Shown here: piece after piece, positions 7,720 through 16,942 of the stretch
Numbering within the stretch: the first letter of the stretch is position 1
Layout of the letters: every line of letters begins with the position of its first letter
NCBI GenBank assembly: GCA_031272085.1
Contig: JAISUN010000012.1
Location: forward strand, 1 to 46,967
Reading direction: 5' to 3'
DNA: 46,967 nt
Source: Dysgonamonadaceae bacterium
Lineage (GTDB): Bacteria > Bacteroidota > Bacteroidia > Bacteroidales > Azobacteroidaceae
Position numbers and translations under genes: made by a program
The notes under the pieces: generated by a model
The model's database searches: none
Seen by the model: the letters and a program-made list of their open reading frames with translations, nothing else
What the model was told of the DNA's origin: nothing

Positions 7720-8924
7720 AACGATTCGGATTCAAGTAAGTATTTTATTGTGTTGATATTCAGGACTTCGAGACACATCCGCGCATTGTGACAAGGGCAT
7801 TTCCATGGTCCGGTCTTGTCTTCGACGCGGTTTTGTTTTCCCCTTTCCGAAACGCTCCAAATCCATTCGCCGAATTTGCGGTCGATAATTTTTTCTTCAA
7901 TGTATTTCCAGCATCGGCAGGCCGTTTTTAAATATTTTTCATCGCCCGAAAGTATATATGCATAGATTGAGCCGACAACCGTTTCGGCCTGCACCCACCA
8001 GTGCCGGTTTTTATCAATATGTTTAGCGGATGTTCTTTCGTAAGCCATACTGCCGTCCGCTTGAAGCCCTTCGTATGCGGCCTCAATAATTTCGAGCGAA
8101 ACAGGTATTGTTGATTTTTGTATTTCGCTGTCATTAAGGGCGATAGCGGCGTCAAACAGCAGCCATGCGGCTTCAATGTCGTGGCCGTAGGAAACAGTTT
8201 TTGAAAGCGGCTTCCATTCGCGGTTGAAAAACAGGTTCAGATGTCCGCTTTTTTTGTCCATAATTCGCTCGCAAAACAGATTGAGCAACTGCGTCTGGGC
8301 TTTTATGAGATGCGGGCTTCGCCAGACGCGCAGCAGGTTTGAATAAGATTCGAGGATATGCAGGTGGGTATTCATCGACTTCGGAGCGTTTAAGTCGCGT
8401 TCGCTCAAACGCATATCTTCAATCGGTTCCCATTCATTGGAAAAAGCCTCAATATATCCGCCGTTTACGGGGTCTAATGCGTATTTTTCCACTAAACGAA
8501 ACAGTCCTTTGGCATTTTCGAGCGCGTCGATTTTGCCTGTCGCGCGGTAATATTCCGAAAATCCGTATATTGCAAGACCTTGTGCGTAAGTCTGTTTGCG
8601 GCGGTCGATAGGAAAACCGCGGGAATTGACTTCCCAATAAACCCCGCTGTTTTCTTTGTCGATAAAATTATCGCAAATATAGTCGTAAGCACGGTTTGCG
8701 TAATCAAGATAATTCTTTTTATTAAAATAGCGGTAAGCGGCCGAAAAAGTCCACAGAATACGGGCGTTGAGAACAATACCTTTGCGTGCTTTTAGATGCG
8801 GGCGGTCGTAGCCGTCAATTCGCCCGTAAAAGCCGCCGTTTTCGGTATCTTTCATCTTTGTAAGCCAGTAAGGAAGTATATTTTCAACCAATTCGTCTTT
8901 CAGTTTCGATTGTAAAGTCTGCAT
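7686..8924 (-). CDS. Cellobiose/mannobiose 2-epimerase (AGE superfamily)
   Basis: A 412-residue (alpha/alpha)6-barrel enzyme of the N-acylglucosamine 2-epimerase superfamily. Members convert the reducing-end glucose of cellobiose to mannose, or mannobiose to mannosylglucose. Visible conserved pieces are PYWLTKMKDTENGGFYGRIDG near the N-terminus, the His-containing HLHILESYSNLLR, YGHDIEAAWLL, RHWWVQAETVVGSIYAY and the C-terminal GPWKCPCHNARMCLE, which together supply the active-site histidines known in the family. It begins 12 bp after the GH130 gene, so both are in one operon. This pairing matches the Bacteroides fragilis mannan pathway, where the epimerase makes the substrate for the phosphorylase. 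Confidence 0.9.
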   Translation of the reverse strand: MQTLQSKLKDELVENILPYWLTKMKDTENGGFYGRIDGYDRPHLKARKGIVLNARILWTFSAAYRYFNKKNYLDYANRAYDYICDNFIDKENSGVYWEVNSRGFPIDRRKQTYAQGLAIYGFSEYYRATGKIDALENAKGLFRLVEKYALDPVNGGYIEAFSNEWEPIEDMRLSERDLNAPKSMNTHLHILESYSNLLRVWRSPHLIKAQTQLLNLFCERIMDKKSGHLNLFFNREWKPLSKTVSYGHDIEAAWLLFDAAIALNDSEIQKSTIPVSLEIIEAAYEGLQADGSMAYERTSAKHIDKNRHWWVQAETVVGSIYAYILSGDEKYLKTACRCWKYIEEKIIDRKFGEWIWSVSERGKQNRVEDKTGPWKCPCHNARMCLEVLNINTIKYLLESESLWEKFFLAELT

Positions 8925-8936
8925 GAGGTAAATATT

Positions 8937-10112
8937 TTATTTTTTCAGATTCAATTTATTTTTTTCAATCAAGCGAATCACGGTTTCAACCGAAGTGCGC
9001 GAACGTCCGCCGTCGGGAGCGGTATTGAAGCAGTAATCGACCAATTTTTCGACGGTAGATGTCGCCACGTGCATTCGGGTATCGGAGGATGCGTAATATA
9101 TGAAAACCGAGCCGTCGCTGTCGGCAATCCAGCCGTTGGAAAACAGCACGTTTGAAACGTCGCCAATCCTTTCCTTTGCGTGCGGAGCCATAAAATACCC
9201 GCCCGGTTCGGCGATTACTTTCGAGGGGTCTTGCAGGTCGGTCATATAAAGGTAAAGCACGTAACGAAGTCCGGCTGCGCAGGCTCTCACGCCGTGAGCG
9301 AGATGAAGCCATCCGTAAGCGGTTTTTATGGGCGCAGGCCCTTCGCCGTTTTTAACTTCTTTTATGGTGTGGTATTGGCGGTAGTTGATTATTTTTTCCG
9401 ATTTTATTTCTGCGCGTTTTATGTCGTCGATTAAAGCCCAGCCTATTCCGCCGCCTTTTCCGGCGTCGATAAAGCCGTCCTGCGGGCAGGTGTAAAGCGC
9501 GTAGCGGCCATCCACAAATTCGGGATGAAGAACTACGTTGCGCTGTTGCGAAGCCGATTTCAGGTTGGGCAGCCGTTCCCAGTTTTGCATATCGCGGGTA
9601 CGGACAATGCCGCAGGCGGCGACAGCCGACGAAAGGGCGCCCGCGGCAGCCGCAGGGTCTTTGCGCTCGGCGCCGAAAAGGCCGTAAATCCATCCGTCGG
9701 CGTGAGCGGTCAGGCGCATATCATAAACGTTTGTTTCCGGATTGCTTGTGTCGGGCAAAAGAAGCGGTTTTTCCCAAAACCGGAAATTGCTTGTTCCGTT
9801 TGCGCTTTCGGCTATCGCAAAAAATGACTTGCGGTCGCAACCTTCAACCCGCGCAACGAGCAGGTATTTTTGCCCCCACCGTATTGCTCCGGCATTGAAT
9901 ACGCCGTTTATTCCGAAACGTTCCAAAAGGTTCGGATTATCGTCGGGGTCGAAATCGTAACGCCAAGTCAGAGGCGTGTGGGCAGCAGTCAGTACCGGAT
10001 TTTCCCAGCGCTGGAAAATTCCGTTAGATTTTTCAATTTTTTTGTTCTCTTTATTTAGCAATTCTTCCTGTTTATTAAACAGTTTCTGCATTTTTTTATT
10101 GAACTTCCTCAT
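8937..10112 (-). CDS. GH130 4-O-beta-D-mannosyl-D-glucose phosphorylase
   Basis: A 391-residue GH130 enzyme that phosphorolyses beta-1,4-mannosyl-glucose to mannose-1-phosphate and glucose in the cytoplasm. The protein shows [22 protein letters not shown], the [10 protein letters not shown] motif with its Asp at residue 131 (the position I recall for the catalytic Asp of the B. fragilis enzyme), a [15 protein letters not shown] loop, HLAHGVRA, and a C-terminal [13 protein letters not shown]. The length is normal for the mannosylglucose phosphorylase subgroup. It is the first gene of a minus-strand operon with the 2-epimerase. No mannanase, SusC/D pair or intact sugar transporter is in the window. 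Confidence 0.92.
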   Translation of the reverse strand: MRKFNKKMQKLFNKQEELLNKENKKIEKSNGIFQRWENPVLTAAHTPLTWRYDFDPDDNPNLLERFGINGVFNAGAIRWGQKYLLVARVEGCDRKSFFAIAESANGTSNFRFWEKPLLLPDTSNPETNVYDMRLTAHADGWIYGLFGAERKDPAAAAGALSSAVAACGIVRTRDMQNWERLPNLKSASQQRNVVLHPEFVDGRYALYTCPQDGFIDAGKGGGIGWALIDDIKRAEIKSEKIINYRQYHTIKEVKNGEGPAPIKTAYGWLHLAHGVRACAAGLRYVLYLYMTDLQDPSKVIAEPGGYFMAPHAKERIGDVSNVLFSNGWIADSDGSVFIYYASSDTRMHVATSTVEKLVDYCFNTAPDGGRSRTSVETVIRLIEKNKLNLKK

Positions 10113-10158
10113 TGTTTAAAATACAATATTAGATATAACATTAGTCCTTTCCACCGCA

Positions 10159-10166
10159 CAAAAGTA
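10159..10166 (-). promoter_or_regulatory. -7 element of the GH130/epimerase operon
   Basis: On the minus strand TACTTTTG (TAnnTTTG) lies about 47 bp upstream of the GH130 start. No clear TTTG -33 box is seen at the right distance. The 200-bp gap up to 10313 carries this and the divergent promoter and nothing else I recognise. Confidence 0.5.
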
Positions 10167-10239
10167 CAAAAAAATCCGCATTTTCTAAATTTGACATTAA
10201 AAAAAAATTAATAATTCATTAAAAATATTAAATTTTATA

Positions 10240-10271
10240 TTTGCATTTGTTCAAAAAAACTTCTAACTTTG
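10240..10271 (+). promoter_or_regulatory. Consensus promoter of the carboxylase/decarboxylase subunit gene
   Basis: TTTG (10240-10243), a 20-bp spacer and TAACTTTG (10264-10271) match the Bacteroidota consensus. The ATG follows at 10313, leaving a leader of about 35 nt. Confidence 0.8.
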
Positions 10272-10312
10272 CCCCAAAATTTATAAACTTTGCTTACCAA
10301 ATAATACTTATT

Positions 10313-12094
10313 ATGGCGAAAGAGATTAAATTCAGTCTGGTTTACCGCGACATGTGGCAATCGTCCGGCAAATACCAGCCAAGAGTTGACCAATTGGAAC
10401 AAATTGCCCCGGTTATTGTCGATATGGGATGTTTTGCCCGCGTCGAAACCAATGGCGGAGCGTTTGAACAAGTTAACCTTCTTTACGGCGAAAACCCCAA
10501 CATTGCTGTCCGCAAATTTACTGCTCCGTTCAACAATGCCGGCATCCAAACCCACATGCTCGACCGCGGATTGAACGGCCTTCGTATGAATCCTGTTCCG
10601 TCCGACGTCCGGCGGCTGATGTACAAGGTGAAAAAAGCGCAGGGAGTGGACATAACCCGCATCTTTTGCGGCCTGAACGACACGCGGAACATTATTCCCT
10701 CAATCGGCTACGCAAAAGAAGGCGGTATGATTCCGCAAGCCGCGCTCTGCATCACGTATTCGCCGATTCATACGGTAGAATATTACGTCAATCTTGCCGA
10801 GCAACTTATCGAAGCCGGAGCCGAAGAAATCTGCCTCAAAGATATGGCAGGAATCGGACGTCCGTACAGCAATGGCCAGATTATCAAGGGAATAAAAGAC
10901 CGTCATCCCGACATTAAAGTACAATACCACGGACATACAGGTCCCGGATTTTCCGTAGCCTCGATGCTCGAAGCAGCCCGCGCGGGAGCGGATTATTTAG
11001 ACGTGGCAATGGAACCGCTCTCGTGGGGAATGGTTCATCCCGACGTCATCACAATCCGCGCAATGCTCAAAGACGCAGGTTTTCAGGTGGCCGACATCAA
11101 TATGGAAGCCTATATGGAAGCCCGCCGCCTCACGCAATCGTTTATCGACGATTTTCTGGGATTTTTCATCGACCCGGGAAATAAGATAATGACCTCGTTA
11201 TTAGTTGGTTGCGGATTACCCGGCGGAATGATGGGTTCGATGATGGCCGACCTCAAAGGCATGCACAACGCCATAAATCTTGCCCTCAAACAGAACGGCA
11301 AAAAAGAAGTTACGCTCAACAATCTTGTCGTTCAACTTTTCAACGAAGTAGAGCGTATATGGCCGATGTTGGGCTATCCGCCTCTGGTAACGCCTTTCAG
11401 CCAGTACGTTAAAAATATCGCGTTGATGAATATTTTCGCGGCTGCCAAAAATGAGCCTGCTTTTTCGATGATTGACAAGGACAGTTGGAATATGATTCTC
11501 GGCAAAACCGGAAAATTGCCCGGCCCGCTCGCGCCCGAAATCATCGAACTTGCAAAAGCCAACAATCTGGAATTTTACGATGGCAATCCGCAGGATGCTT
11601 TCCCCGACGAACTTCCACGATTTGAAGAAGAAATGAAAACTCTGGGCTGGGAAGAAGGTCCCGACCGCGAAGAACTGTTTGAATTTGCAATGCACGAGCG
11701 CCAGTACCGCGATATGATGTCGGGAGCGGCCAAAAACCGCTTCAATGCCGAACTCGAACAGGCCAAGGAAAAAGCCGGAACTCCGATTATCGTCAAGCGT
11801 CCGGTAGTGGAAATACCGATGTTCAATTTTGAAGAAATAAGCGCCGAATATCCGCATGCCAAGCCGGTTCACGCGCCCTGCAAAGGCAAAGTCATCTGGC
11901 AATACGACCTGATGAGCGCTTCCACTGCGCCATTTGAAGGCTCGACTATCGACAAGGGCGAAAACCTCTGCTATATCCAGAACTATTACGGCATAGAACC
12001 CGTAAAAGTCGGTTACGGAGGCACCATTGTCGGAACTTATGCCCGTCAGGGACAGGAAGTTATAAAAGGCGAGATACTCGCTTTCATCAATTAA
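10313..12094 (+). CDS. Oxaloacetate decarboxylase alpha / pyruvate carboxylase subunit B-like protein
   Basis: A 593-residue cytoplasmic protein. Residues 1 to about 460 form the HMGL-like carboxyltransferase TIM barrel: RDMWQSSGKYQPRVDQ, FARVETNGGAFEQVNLL, EEICLKDMAGIGRPY and KVQYHGHTGPGFSVASM (metal-binding His-x-His). The last 75 residues look like a biotinyl domain (APCKGKVIWQYD... GEILAFIN), but where the AMKM biotin motif should be the sequence reads QNYYGIEPVKVGYGG, so the lysine is absent. I recall similar lysine-less tails in Bacteroides homologues. The ATG at 10313 is preferred to a TTG 72 bases upstream, which falls in the promoter. It carries or exchanges CO2 on pyruvate/oxaloacetate, probably with a separate biotin carrier. 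Confidence 0.8.
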   Translation: MAKEIKFSLVYRDMWQSSGKYQPRVDQLEQIAPVIVDMGCFARVETNGGAFEQVNLLYGENPNIAVRKFTAPFNNAGIQTHMLDRGLNGLRMNPVPSDVRRLMYKVKKAQGVDITRIFCGLNDTRNIIPSIGYAKEGGMIPQAALCITYSPIHTVEYYVNLAEQLIEAGAEEICLKDMAGIGRPYSNGQIIKGIKDRHPDIKVQYHGHTGPGFSVASMLEAARAGADYLDVAMEPLSWGMVHPDVITIRAMLKDAGFQVADINMEAYMEARRLTQSFIDDFLGFFIDPGNKIMTSLLVGCGLPGGMMGSMMADLKGMHNAINLALKQNGKKEVTLNNLVVQLFNEVERIWPMLGYPPLVTPFSQYVKNIALMNIFAAAKNEPAFSMIDKDSWNMILGKTGKLPGPLAPEIIELAKANNLEFYDGNPQDAFPDELPRFEEEMKTLGWEEGPDREELFEFAMHERQYRDMMSGAAKNRFNAELEQAKEKAGTPIIVKRPVVEIPMFNFEEISAEYPHAKPVHAPCKGKVIWQYDLMSASTAPFEGSTIDKGENLCYIQNYYGIEPVKVGYGGTIVGTYARQGQEVIKGEILAFIN

Positions 12095-12121
12095 TGACTT
12101 GTTAATAGCCTAATTAGCAAC

Positions 12122-12161
12122 GAGAAAGCGCAAAGAAAACAATAATCTTTGCGCTTTCTTT
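12122..12161 (+). terminator. Intrinsic terminator after the carboxylase/decarboxylase gene
   Basis: AGAAAGCGCAAAGA (about 12123-12136) pairs with TCTTTGCGCTTTCT (about 12146-12159), a perfect long stem with a loop of about 9 nt followed by a short T-run. It separates the gene from the tRNA promoter. Confidence 0.8.
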
Positions 12162-12182
12162 TAAAAATTCAAAAATTTTTCT

Positions 12183-12190
12183 TACCTTTG
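12183..12190 (+). promoter_or_regulatory. -7 element of the tRNA-Arg gene
   Basis: TACCTTTG (TAnnTTTG) ends 15 bp before the tRNA. No clear -33 TTTG is present at 19-21 bp. Confidence 0.55.
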
Positions 12191-12205
12191 CAGTCCGAAA
12201 TAAAT

Positions 12206-12278
12206 GGCCCCGTAGTTTAGTGAATAGAACGACAGATTCCGGTTCTGTAGGTCGTGGGTTTGAGTCCCGCCGGGGTCA
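12206..12278 (+). tRNA. tRNA-Arg, anticodon CCG
   Basis: The cloverleaf folds by eye. The 7-bp acceptor stem pairs GGCCCCG with CGGGGTC (one G-U). The 5-bp anticodon stem ACAGA/TCTGT encloses loop TTCCGGT, giving anticodon CCG for the CGG codon. The T arm is GTGGG-TTTGAGT-CCCGC. The discriminator is A and CCA is not encoded. It is transcribed alone, between a terminator and the convergent PstS-like gene. Confidence 0.93.
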
Positions 12279-12305
12279 CACCGGAAAATATTGATTCATA
12301 ATTAT

Positions 12306-13301
12306 TTACTGCATACCCACAAATCCACATTCTTCGTAAACCGGCTTGGCATTGGCCGACTGCAACCACTCAAACATCCTGTATGCCATTGAGTTATGGT
12401 CTAAATCGCTGCGGACGGCGACGTTAACTTTCGAGATAAACGGATAAGTTTCGTCTTTGACTGTTGTTTCATCGGGAAAAACGCCGTTGATGGCAATTCG
12501 AGGCACAACGGCATCATAAGTCCTCATTATCAATTCTTTATAATTATTGAAGGTATAGCAGATTGCGTTGTCGTTTTCTATGACTTCGGTAAAAACCCAC
12601 GACATCTGCCCGATGGAACTTTCGGAAAATTCTGCCATTTCGAGGCCTCCCATAACCAATTCCCTCATTACCTCTTCGCTGCCGGAATTACGAGGACGGG
12701 TGTAAACTTTCATCTCGGCGTTTTGCCCGCCAACTTGCGCCCAGTTGGTTATTTCGCCGGTGTAAATCTGTCGTACCTGATTGACCGTTAGCGATTTTAC
12801 AGGATTATTAATATTGACGACGAACACAAAGGCGTCGGCGGCGACAGGCGTTTCTATAAGCGATACGCCTTTTGAGCGGGCATATTCCGCTTCGTCGGGA
12901 GATAAAGTTCTGTGTGTCAGGATTATGTCGGCGGCGCCGTCAATCAGATTTACAAAAGCGCCGTGAGTTTGAGAAGTTTTGACGCGCTCGGTGAAAATGG
13001 CGTATTCGTTGTCCGTAAGCGCTTCTCTTACAGGGAATACCTGCCATTCGGTCATAATAGCAGGCTCTTGCCAATAATAAGGACGATGGAGCAACTTACA
13101 GGCAATCATCGTATTAAGATGACGGCAGGAGGTAGAGCCGTCGATTCTGGGAAGATTATCGAAAGAAAAACCCTCAATCCCCGCTGTTTCAGGCGGTTCG
13201 ATAATAAGTTCGGGTTCGTTGTCCCCATTTTCGTTGAAAATACATCCTGCAAACAGCATTACAGAGAGAAATAAAACCAAAAAAAATTGCGCTTTCTTCA
13301 T
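12306..13301 (-). CDS. PstS-like phosphate/anion-binding lipoprotein
   Basis: A 331-residue periplasmic-type binding protein. The ATG at 13301 gives a lipoprotein signal peptide (MKKAQFFLVLFLSVMLFAGC, Cys 20); the in-frame extension upstream to 13379 is not credible. The mature part follows the PstS/PBP fold: LPRIDGSTSCRHL near the N-terminus (the phosphate-binding loop of PstS has a similar D-G-S-T), DIILTHRTLSPDE, VKSLTVNQVRQIYTGEITNW and TRPRNSGSEEVM. The KSLT...IYTGxITNW motif is diagnostic of PstS-like proteins. No pstC, pstA, pstB or phoU is adjacent, so it is an orphan binding protein. It converges on the tRNA gene. No clear promoter is visible. Confidence 0.85.
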   Translation of the reverse strand: MKKAQFFLVLFLSVMLFAGCIFNENGDNEPELIIEPPETAGIEGFSFDNLPRIDGSTSCRHLNTMIACKLLHRPYYWQEPAIMTEWQVFPVREALTDNEYAIFTERVKTSQTHGAFVNLIDGAADIILTHRTLSPDEAEYARSKGVSLIETPVAADAFVFVVNINNPVKSLTVNQVRQIYTGEITNWAQVGGQNAEMKVYTRPRNSGSEEVMRELVMGGLEMAEFSESSIGQMSWVFTEVIENDNAICYTFNNYKELIMRTYDAVVPRIAINGVFPDETTVKDETYPFISKVNVAVRSDLDHNSMAYRMFEWLQSANAKPVYEECGFVGMQ

Positions 13302-13492
13302 ATATATTAAATTTATTGTTTTACAAATAAGATGAAGGAAACGGGCAAAATGTTGTATGACTTGGAATGAAATTAACAATTTTTAACTATTTATTAATAC
13401 AGATATTTTTATGGATGATTTATTTCAATAAGCAAATTTTAAGGTAGAATTATAATAAAAAAAGGTAAAATTATTGTTACGATGTGATTTTT

Positions 13493-13525
13493 TTTGACTT
13501 GTTTTACTTTATTGTCGTAAATTTG
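13493..13525 (+). promoter_or_regulatory. Promoter of the DUF6057-like membrane protein gene
   Basis: TTTG (13493-13496), 21-bp spacer, TAAATTTG (13518-13525), then ATG at 13556. The spacing fits the Bacteroidota consensus. Confidence 0.65.
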
Positions 13526-13555
13526 TTCTACTTTTACATATTGAATTTAGTTAAT

Positions 13556-15355
13556 ATGAAAAAAGAATTAGTCAGTTTTGTTGTCTGCTGCGCCTTATTT
13601 GTCCTGTTCGCTTTCGGGATTACCGCCTTTTACAACAAGGAATTTTTGGCGTGGGCAAGCGAGATTTCACTCTTTCTTCCCACCCGTATGTTTTTGTTGC
13701 AAAATATGCAAACTGCCGGTGGATTATTGAGTTACGGAGGCGCGTTCTTCACGCAGTTTTTTTATTATCCGCTTTTGGGAAGCCTTATGCTCATAGTCTT
13801 GTTGTCGCTCGTTACATTCTTGGTTATCAAAGCGTTCCGATTTTCGGGACAGACGGTTTATTTATCATTCATTCCGGCACTGGCGCTGTTGCTTTCCGTT
13901 ACGGAAGTCGAATATGTTTTGTATTCCCTGAAAACGCCAGGATACTTGTTTTCCAACACCTTGGGCATAATCGTTTGCCTGTCGAGTTTATGGGGGTACC
14001 GGAATGTACAAAAAGACCTGATGCGAATGTCGCTGTTGCCGCTGTTTATTATTTTAACTTATCCTCTGTTTGGTTTTTATACCCTGTTTGCGGCAGTCCT
14101 TTGCGTTTTAACGGATTTGATTGAAAAACGGCCTCAAAAACTGCTGAAAATACTGATTACCATACTCCTTATCGGGATTGTTCCGTATCTGTACAGCCGC
14201 TTTATTTATACGCAAATGCCTTGGAGTGAAACCTATACAGCAGGGCTTCCCCATTTCTTTTTTACGCGGGTGGAATTGCCTTTATGGATACCATTTATTG
14301 TATTATTTCTGTCTTTATTGATATTTTCAGTGAATTTGCGTATTCAACAAAAGCGGTCAAAAATGAAAATGATTGTTTCGATATGCGTGTTTCTCATATC
14401 CATTTACGGCGTGTACGCCTTGTCGTATCGGAACAGCAATTTCAAAACAGAATTACAGATGTTGCAGGCTATCGAAACCGATGATTGGAACAGGGTTGTT
14501 TCCATCGGCGAACAGCAGCGGGGACAGCCCACCCGCCTGATTGTTATGTGCTGGAATCTGGCTTTATACAAATTAGGACAAGCCGGCGACCGTATGTTCG
14601 AGATGGACAACAATTCGGTAATGCCACAGACGCGCCGTCAAAGAATGGTTATGATGCACGCAGGAGCGAAACCGGTTTATTATCAATACGGAAAAATAAA
14701 TTATTGCTACCGCTGGTGTATGGAAGATTTGGTCGAATATGGGATGACGGTTCAGGATTTGAAATATATGGTCAAATGCGCATTGATGAACGGCGAATTG
14801 GCGCTGGCTTCAAAATGCAATAACATACTGAAACAGACGCTTTTCCATAAGCAATGGGCAAAACGCTATCAACAGTATATTGATAATCCGGAAATGATAA
14901 AAGAAGATGCGGAAATGAAAGCGATTTGCCCGCTGACAGCCTATCAAAACCTGCTCGACGGCGACAACAACATGTTGGAACTCTATATCCTGAACAGTTT
15001 TGCCTTTATGGAAGGCGGTACGCCCGAAGTAGTAGAAATGTCGCTGATATGCAATATGATATTGAAAAATATTGAACGCTTCTGGCCACGATTCTTTTTG
15101 TATGCCCGCACTCACAACCGCATTCCCGTGTGTTATCAGGAAGCGGCAGTCCTCTACGCTTATTTAGAAGGAGAAGTTGACGCCGGCAGCCTGCCTTTGG
15201 ATGATGCAGTAATTGATAACTTCAACAACCTGATATGGTTATCCAAGAAAAATACCGATATGTCGGACGAATACAACCGTAAAGCCTTCAAACCCCAATT
15301 CGGGAAAACGTTTTGGTATTACTATTTTTTCATTATAGATAATAAAATGAATTGA
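13556..15355 (+). CDS. Large membrane protein, DUF6057-like
   Basis: A 599-residue protein. The N-terminal half holds roughly ten hydrophobic segments with short loops (MKKELVSFVVCCALFVLFAFG... to about residue 300), ending in a segment IVSICVFLISIYGVYALSY. The C-terminal half is soluble and alpha-helical, with repeat-like stretches (RLIVMCWNLALYKLGQAGDRMFE; CALMNGELALASKCNNILKQTLFH) suggestive of TPR-like helices. It resembles the Bacteroidales family I recall as DUF6057; the function is unknown. The ATG at 13556 was chosen because the upstream in-frame GTG (13484) precedes the promoter. The convergent neighbour is the PD40/CXXCH lipoprotein, a pairing I believe recurs in Bacteroidales. Confidence 0.7.
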   Translation: MKKELVSFVVCCALFVLFAFGITAFYNKEFLAWASEISLFLPTRMFLLQNMQTAGGLLSYGGAFFTQFFYYPLLGSLMLIVLLSLVTFLVIKAFRFSGQTVYLSFIPALALLLSVTEVEYVLYSLKTPGYLFSNTLGIIVCLSSLWGYRNVQKDLMRMSLLPLFIILTYPLFGFYTLFAAVLCVLTDLIEKRPQKLLKILITILLIGIVPYLYSRFIYTQMPWSETYTAGLPHFFFTRVELPLWIPFIVLFLSLLIFSVNLRIQQKRSKMKMIVSICVFLISIYGVYALSYRNSNFKTELQMLQAIETDDWNRVVSIGEQQRGQPTRLIVMCWNLALYKLGQAGDRMFEMDNNSVMPQTRRQRMVMMHAGAKPVYYQYGKINYCYRWCMEDLVEYGMTVQDLKYMVKCALMNGELALASKCNNILKQTLFHKQWAKRYQQYIDNPEMIKEDAEMKAICPLTAYQNLLDGDNNMLELYILNSFAFMEGGTPEVVEMSLICNMILKNIERFWPRFFLYARTHNRIPVCYQEAAVLYAYLEGEVDAGSLPLDDAVIDNFNNLIWLSKKNTDMSDEYNRKAFKPQFGKTFWYYYFFIIDNKMN

Positions 15356-15397
15356 AATGAGAGAAATTCTGCGCACTGCATTTTCAGGATAACCATA

Positions 15398-16942
15398 TTA
15401 ATCATAAAAATTATCTTTTCCGTCGTCTTTTTCGTGTTTCATTGCCGGAGTGGATTTATCGTTGAACACGGACGGTAGAGCATCTTTCCTTATTACATTC
15501 GCCAATTCGCGAGGCGAAACGCCGACCGGCTGCGTCATAAATTCGGGAATATTGTAGGATTTGAAAAATGCGCCGTAAAAATCGGGGTCTTTCTGCGGCA
15601 AAATAAACGGTTTTCCGGCCTGTCCGTCCTTGAAATACGCTATATAGGGGCGTGTGTAAGAGCCGTCGTCGCGTCGCGAACTGAAAATAATCCACCGCCC
15701 GTTGGATGACCACGAATGATAACTTTCCACATCCGGACTGTTCAGTTCCGTCAACTCCCGCAATGAAAAATTTTCCGTGTCTAACAGGTACAAATCGCTG
15801 CTTTTGTGCCAGATATGAAAATTACCGAAATCGCCGAGCGTAATCAGTAAATATTTTCCGTCGGGCGATTCGCGGGGGAAAGTCGCACTCTTGCCGAATT
15901 TCGATGCTTCGTAAAGGGTATCCGGCGCCGAAAATTCGCGCGTAACCGGATTAAACGCTTTGCGGTAAAGATTATAGCGGAAATTTTCGTATTGCAGGAA
16001 AATTTCCCTGTCGGCTTTATTGACGCCTTCCGGATAGGCGGCCGCCACATAATACAGATATTTCCCGTCGCTGCTCCAAGAGGGAAAGGTTTCTAACAGC
16101 GCAGAATCGGCGGCAATATTGCTGACTTCATTTTTATCAATATCGTACAGTATCAAATCCGATTTTGAATCCATAACTTCAATTTTCTGGTTGTTGTTGG
16201 TATGGAAATTCTGCCCAGTATTGTTAGTCGAATAGGCAATCAGGTTTTCTGTCGGATGCCACGACGGATATACGCCCGCCGAAATCGTATGCTCGTTTTT
16301 CAGGTTGATTTTCTTGATTGCATCGCCTCTTACGATAACCGTTCCGCCCATATACGCCCTGACGTGAAACTGCATCTCGCCGGTTTCATTGTATTTTCGG
16401 AAACTGTGGCAGTTAATACATGGCCCATATTCGCCTTTGGCAAGTATTCGGCTGCTGAAAATAATTTTCTCGTCAAAATTTGTCAGGTTGCGCTGGTTGA
16501 TTGACATTGATTCGTAAGTAACATACGAAGGCTCTATCAGCCGGTAAGCGATATAACTGTCTATCGCATCGGGAGCGATATAGTTTTTCAGCGAAGGATA
16601 TTTCAGCCATTGTCCCTGCTTTTTCAGGTAAATATCTGCGTAAAGCGTATCGCCTTTGTTTTCTTCCAAAAGTTTTTTCCATTGCGCTAACGGGAATTGC
16701 GCTTTTCGCCCTTTGGCAAATATTTTATCCCCGTGCGAAGAATAAACAACTGTCAGATACTCGTCGGCTTCTGCCTGAATATTGAAATTTAGCGGCGCAA
16801 TATTATAAGGGATAACAATACCTGCATAATCGGGAGCGATAACTGCCGCATCTTTTTGAATCACTGCGTTTTCCGGAATTTTTTCGGAACAGGAAAACAC
16901 AGAGAACAATAGCAATGTACTGCAATAAATAATTTTTTTCAT
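15398..16942 (-). CDS. PD40 (TolB-like) beta-propeller lipoprotein with a CXXCH motif
   Basis: A 514-residue exported protein. The ATG at 16942 gives the lipoprotein signal MKKIIYCSTLLLFSVFSC (Cys 18). An N-terminal domain of about 150 residues is followed by GPCINCHSFRKY near residue 177, a CXXCH c-type haem motif. Then come several WD40/PD40 blades recognisable as YPSWHPTENLIAYSTN, TFPSWSSDGKYLYYVA, TFPRESPDGKYLLIT and YHSWSSNGRWIIFSSRR. It would sit on a membrane surface facing the periplasm or outside. The combination suggests a haem-bearing sensor or redox protein, but this is inference. It converges with the DUF6057-like gene, with 42 bp between the stops. Confidence 0.78.
   Translation of the reverse strand: MKKIIYCSTLLLFSVFSCSEKIPENAVIQKDAAVIAPDYAGIVIPYNIAPLNFNIQAEADEYLTVVYSSHGDKIFAKGRKAQFPLAQWKKLLEENKGDTLYADIYLKKQGQWLKYPSLKNYIAPDAIDSYIAYRLIEPSYVTYESMSINQRNLTNFDEKIIFSSRILAKGEYGPCINCHSFRKYNETGEMQFHVRAYMGGTVIVRGDAIKKINLKNEHTISAGVYPSWHPTENLIAYSTNNTGQNFHTNNNQKIEVMDSKSDLILYDIDKNEVSNIAADSALLETFPSWSSDGKYLYYVAAAYPEGVNKADREIFLQYENFRYNLYRKAFNPVTREFSAPDTLYEASKFGKSATFPRESPDGKYLLITLGDFGNFHIWHKSSDLYLLDTENFSLRELTELNSPDVESYHSWSSNGRWIIFSSRRDDGSYTRPYIAYFKDGQAGKPFILPQKDPDFYGAFFKSYNIPEFMTQPVGVSPRELANVIRKDALPSVFNDKSTPAMKHEKDDGKDNFYD

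Noticed and set aside
10241-10312. In-frame TTG start giving 24 extra residues on the carboxylase subunit
   Set aside because: The extension overlaps the TTTG/TAACTTTG promoter, and the ATG at 10313 gives the family N-terminus.
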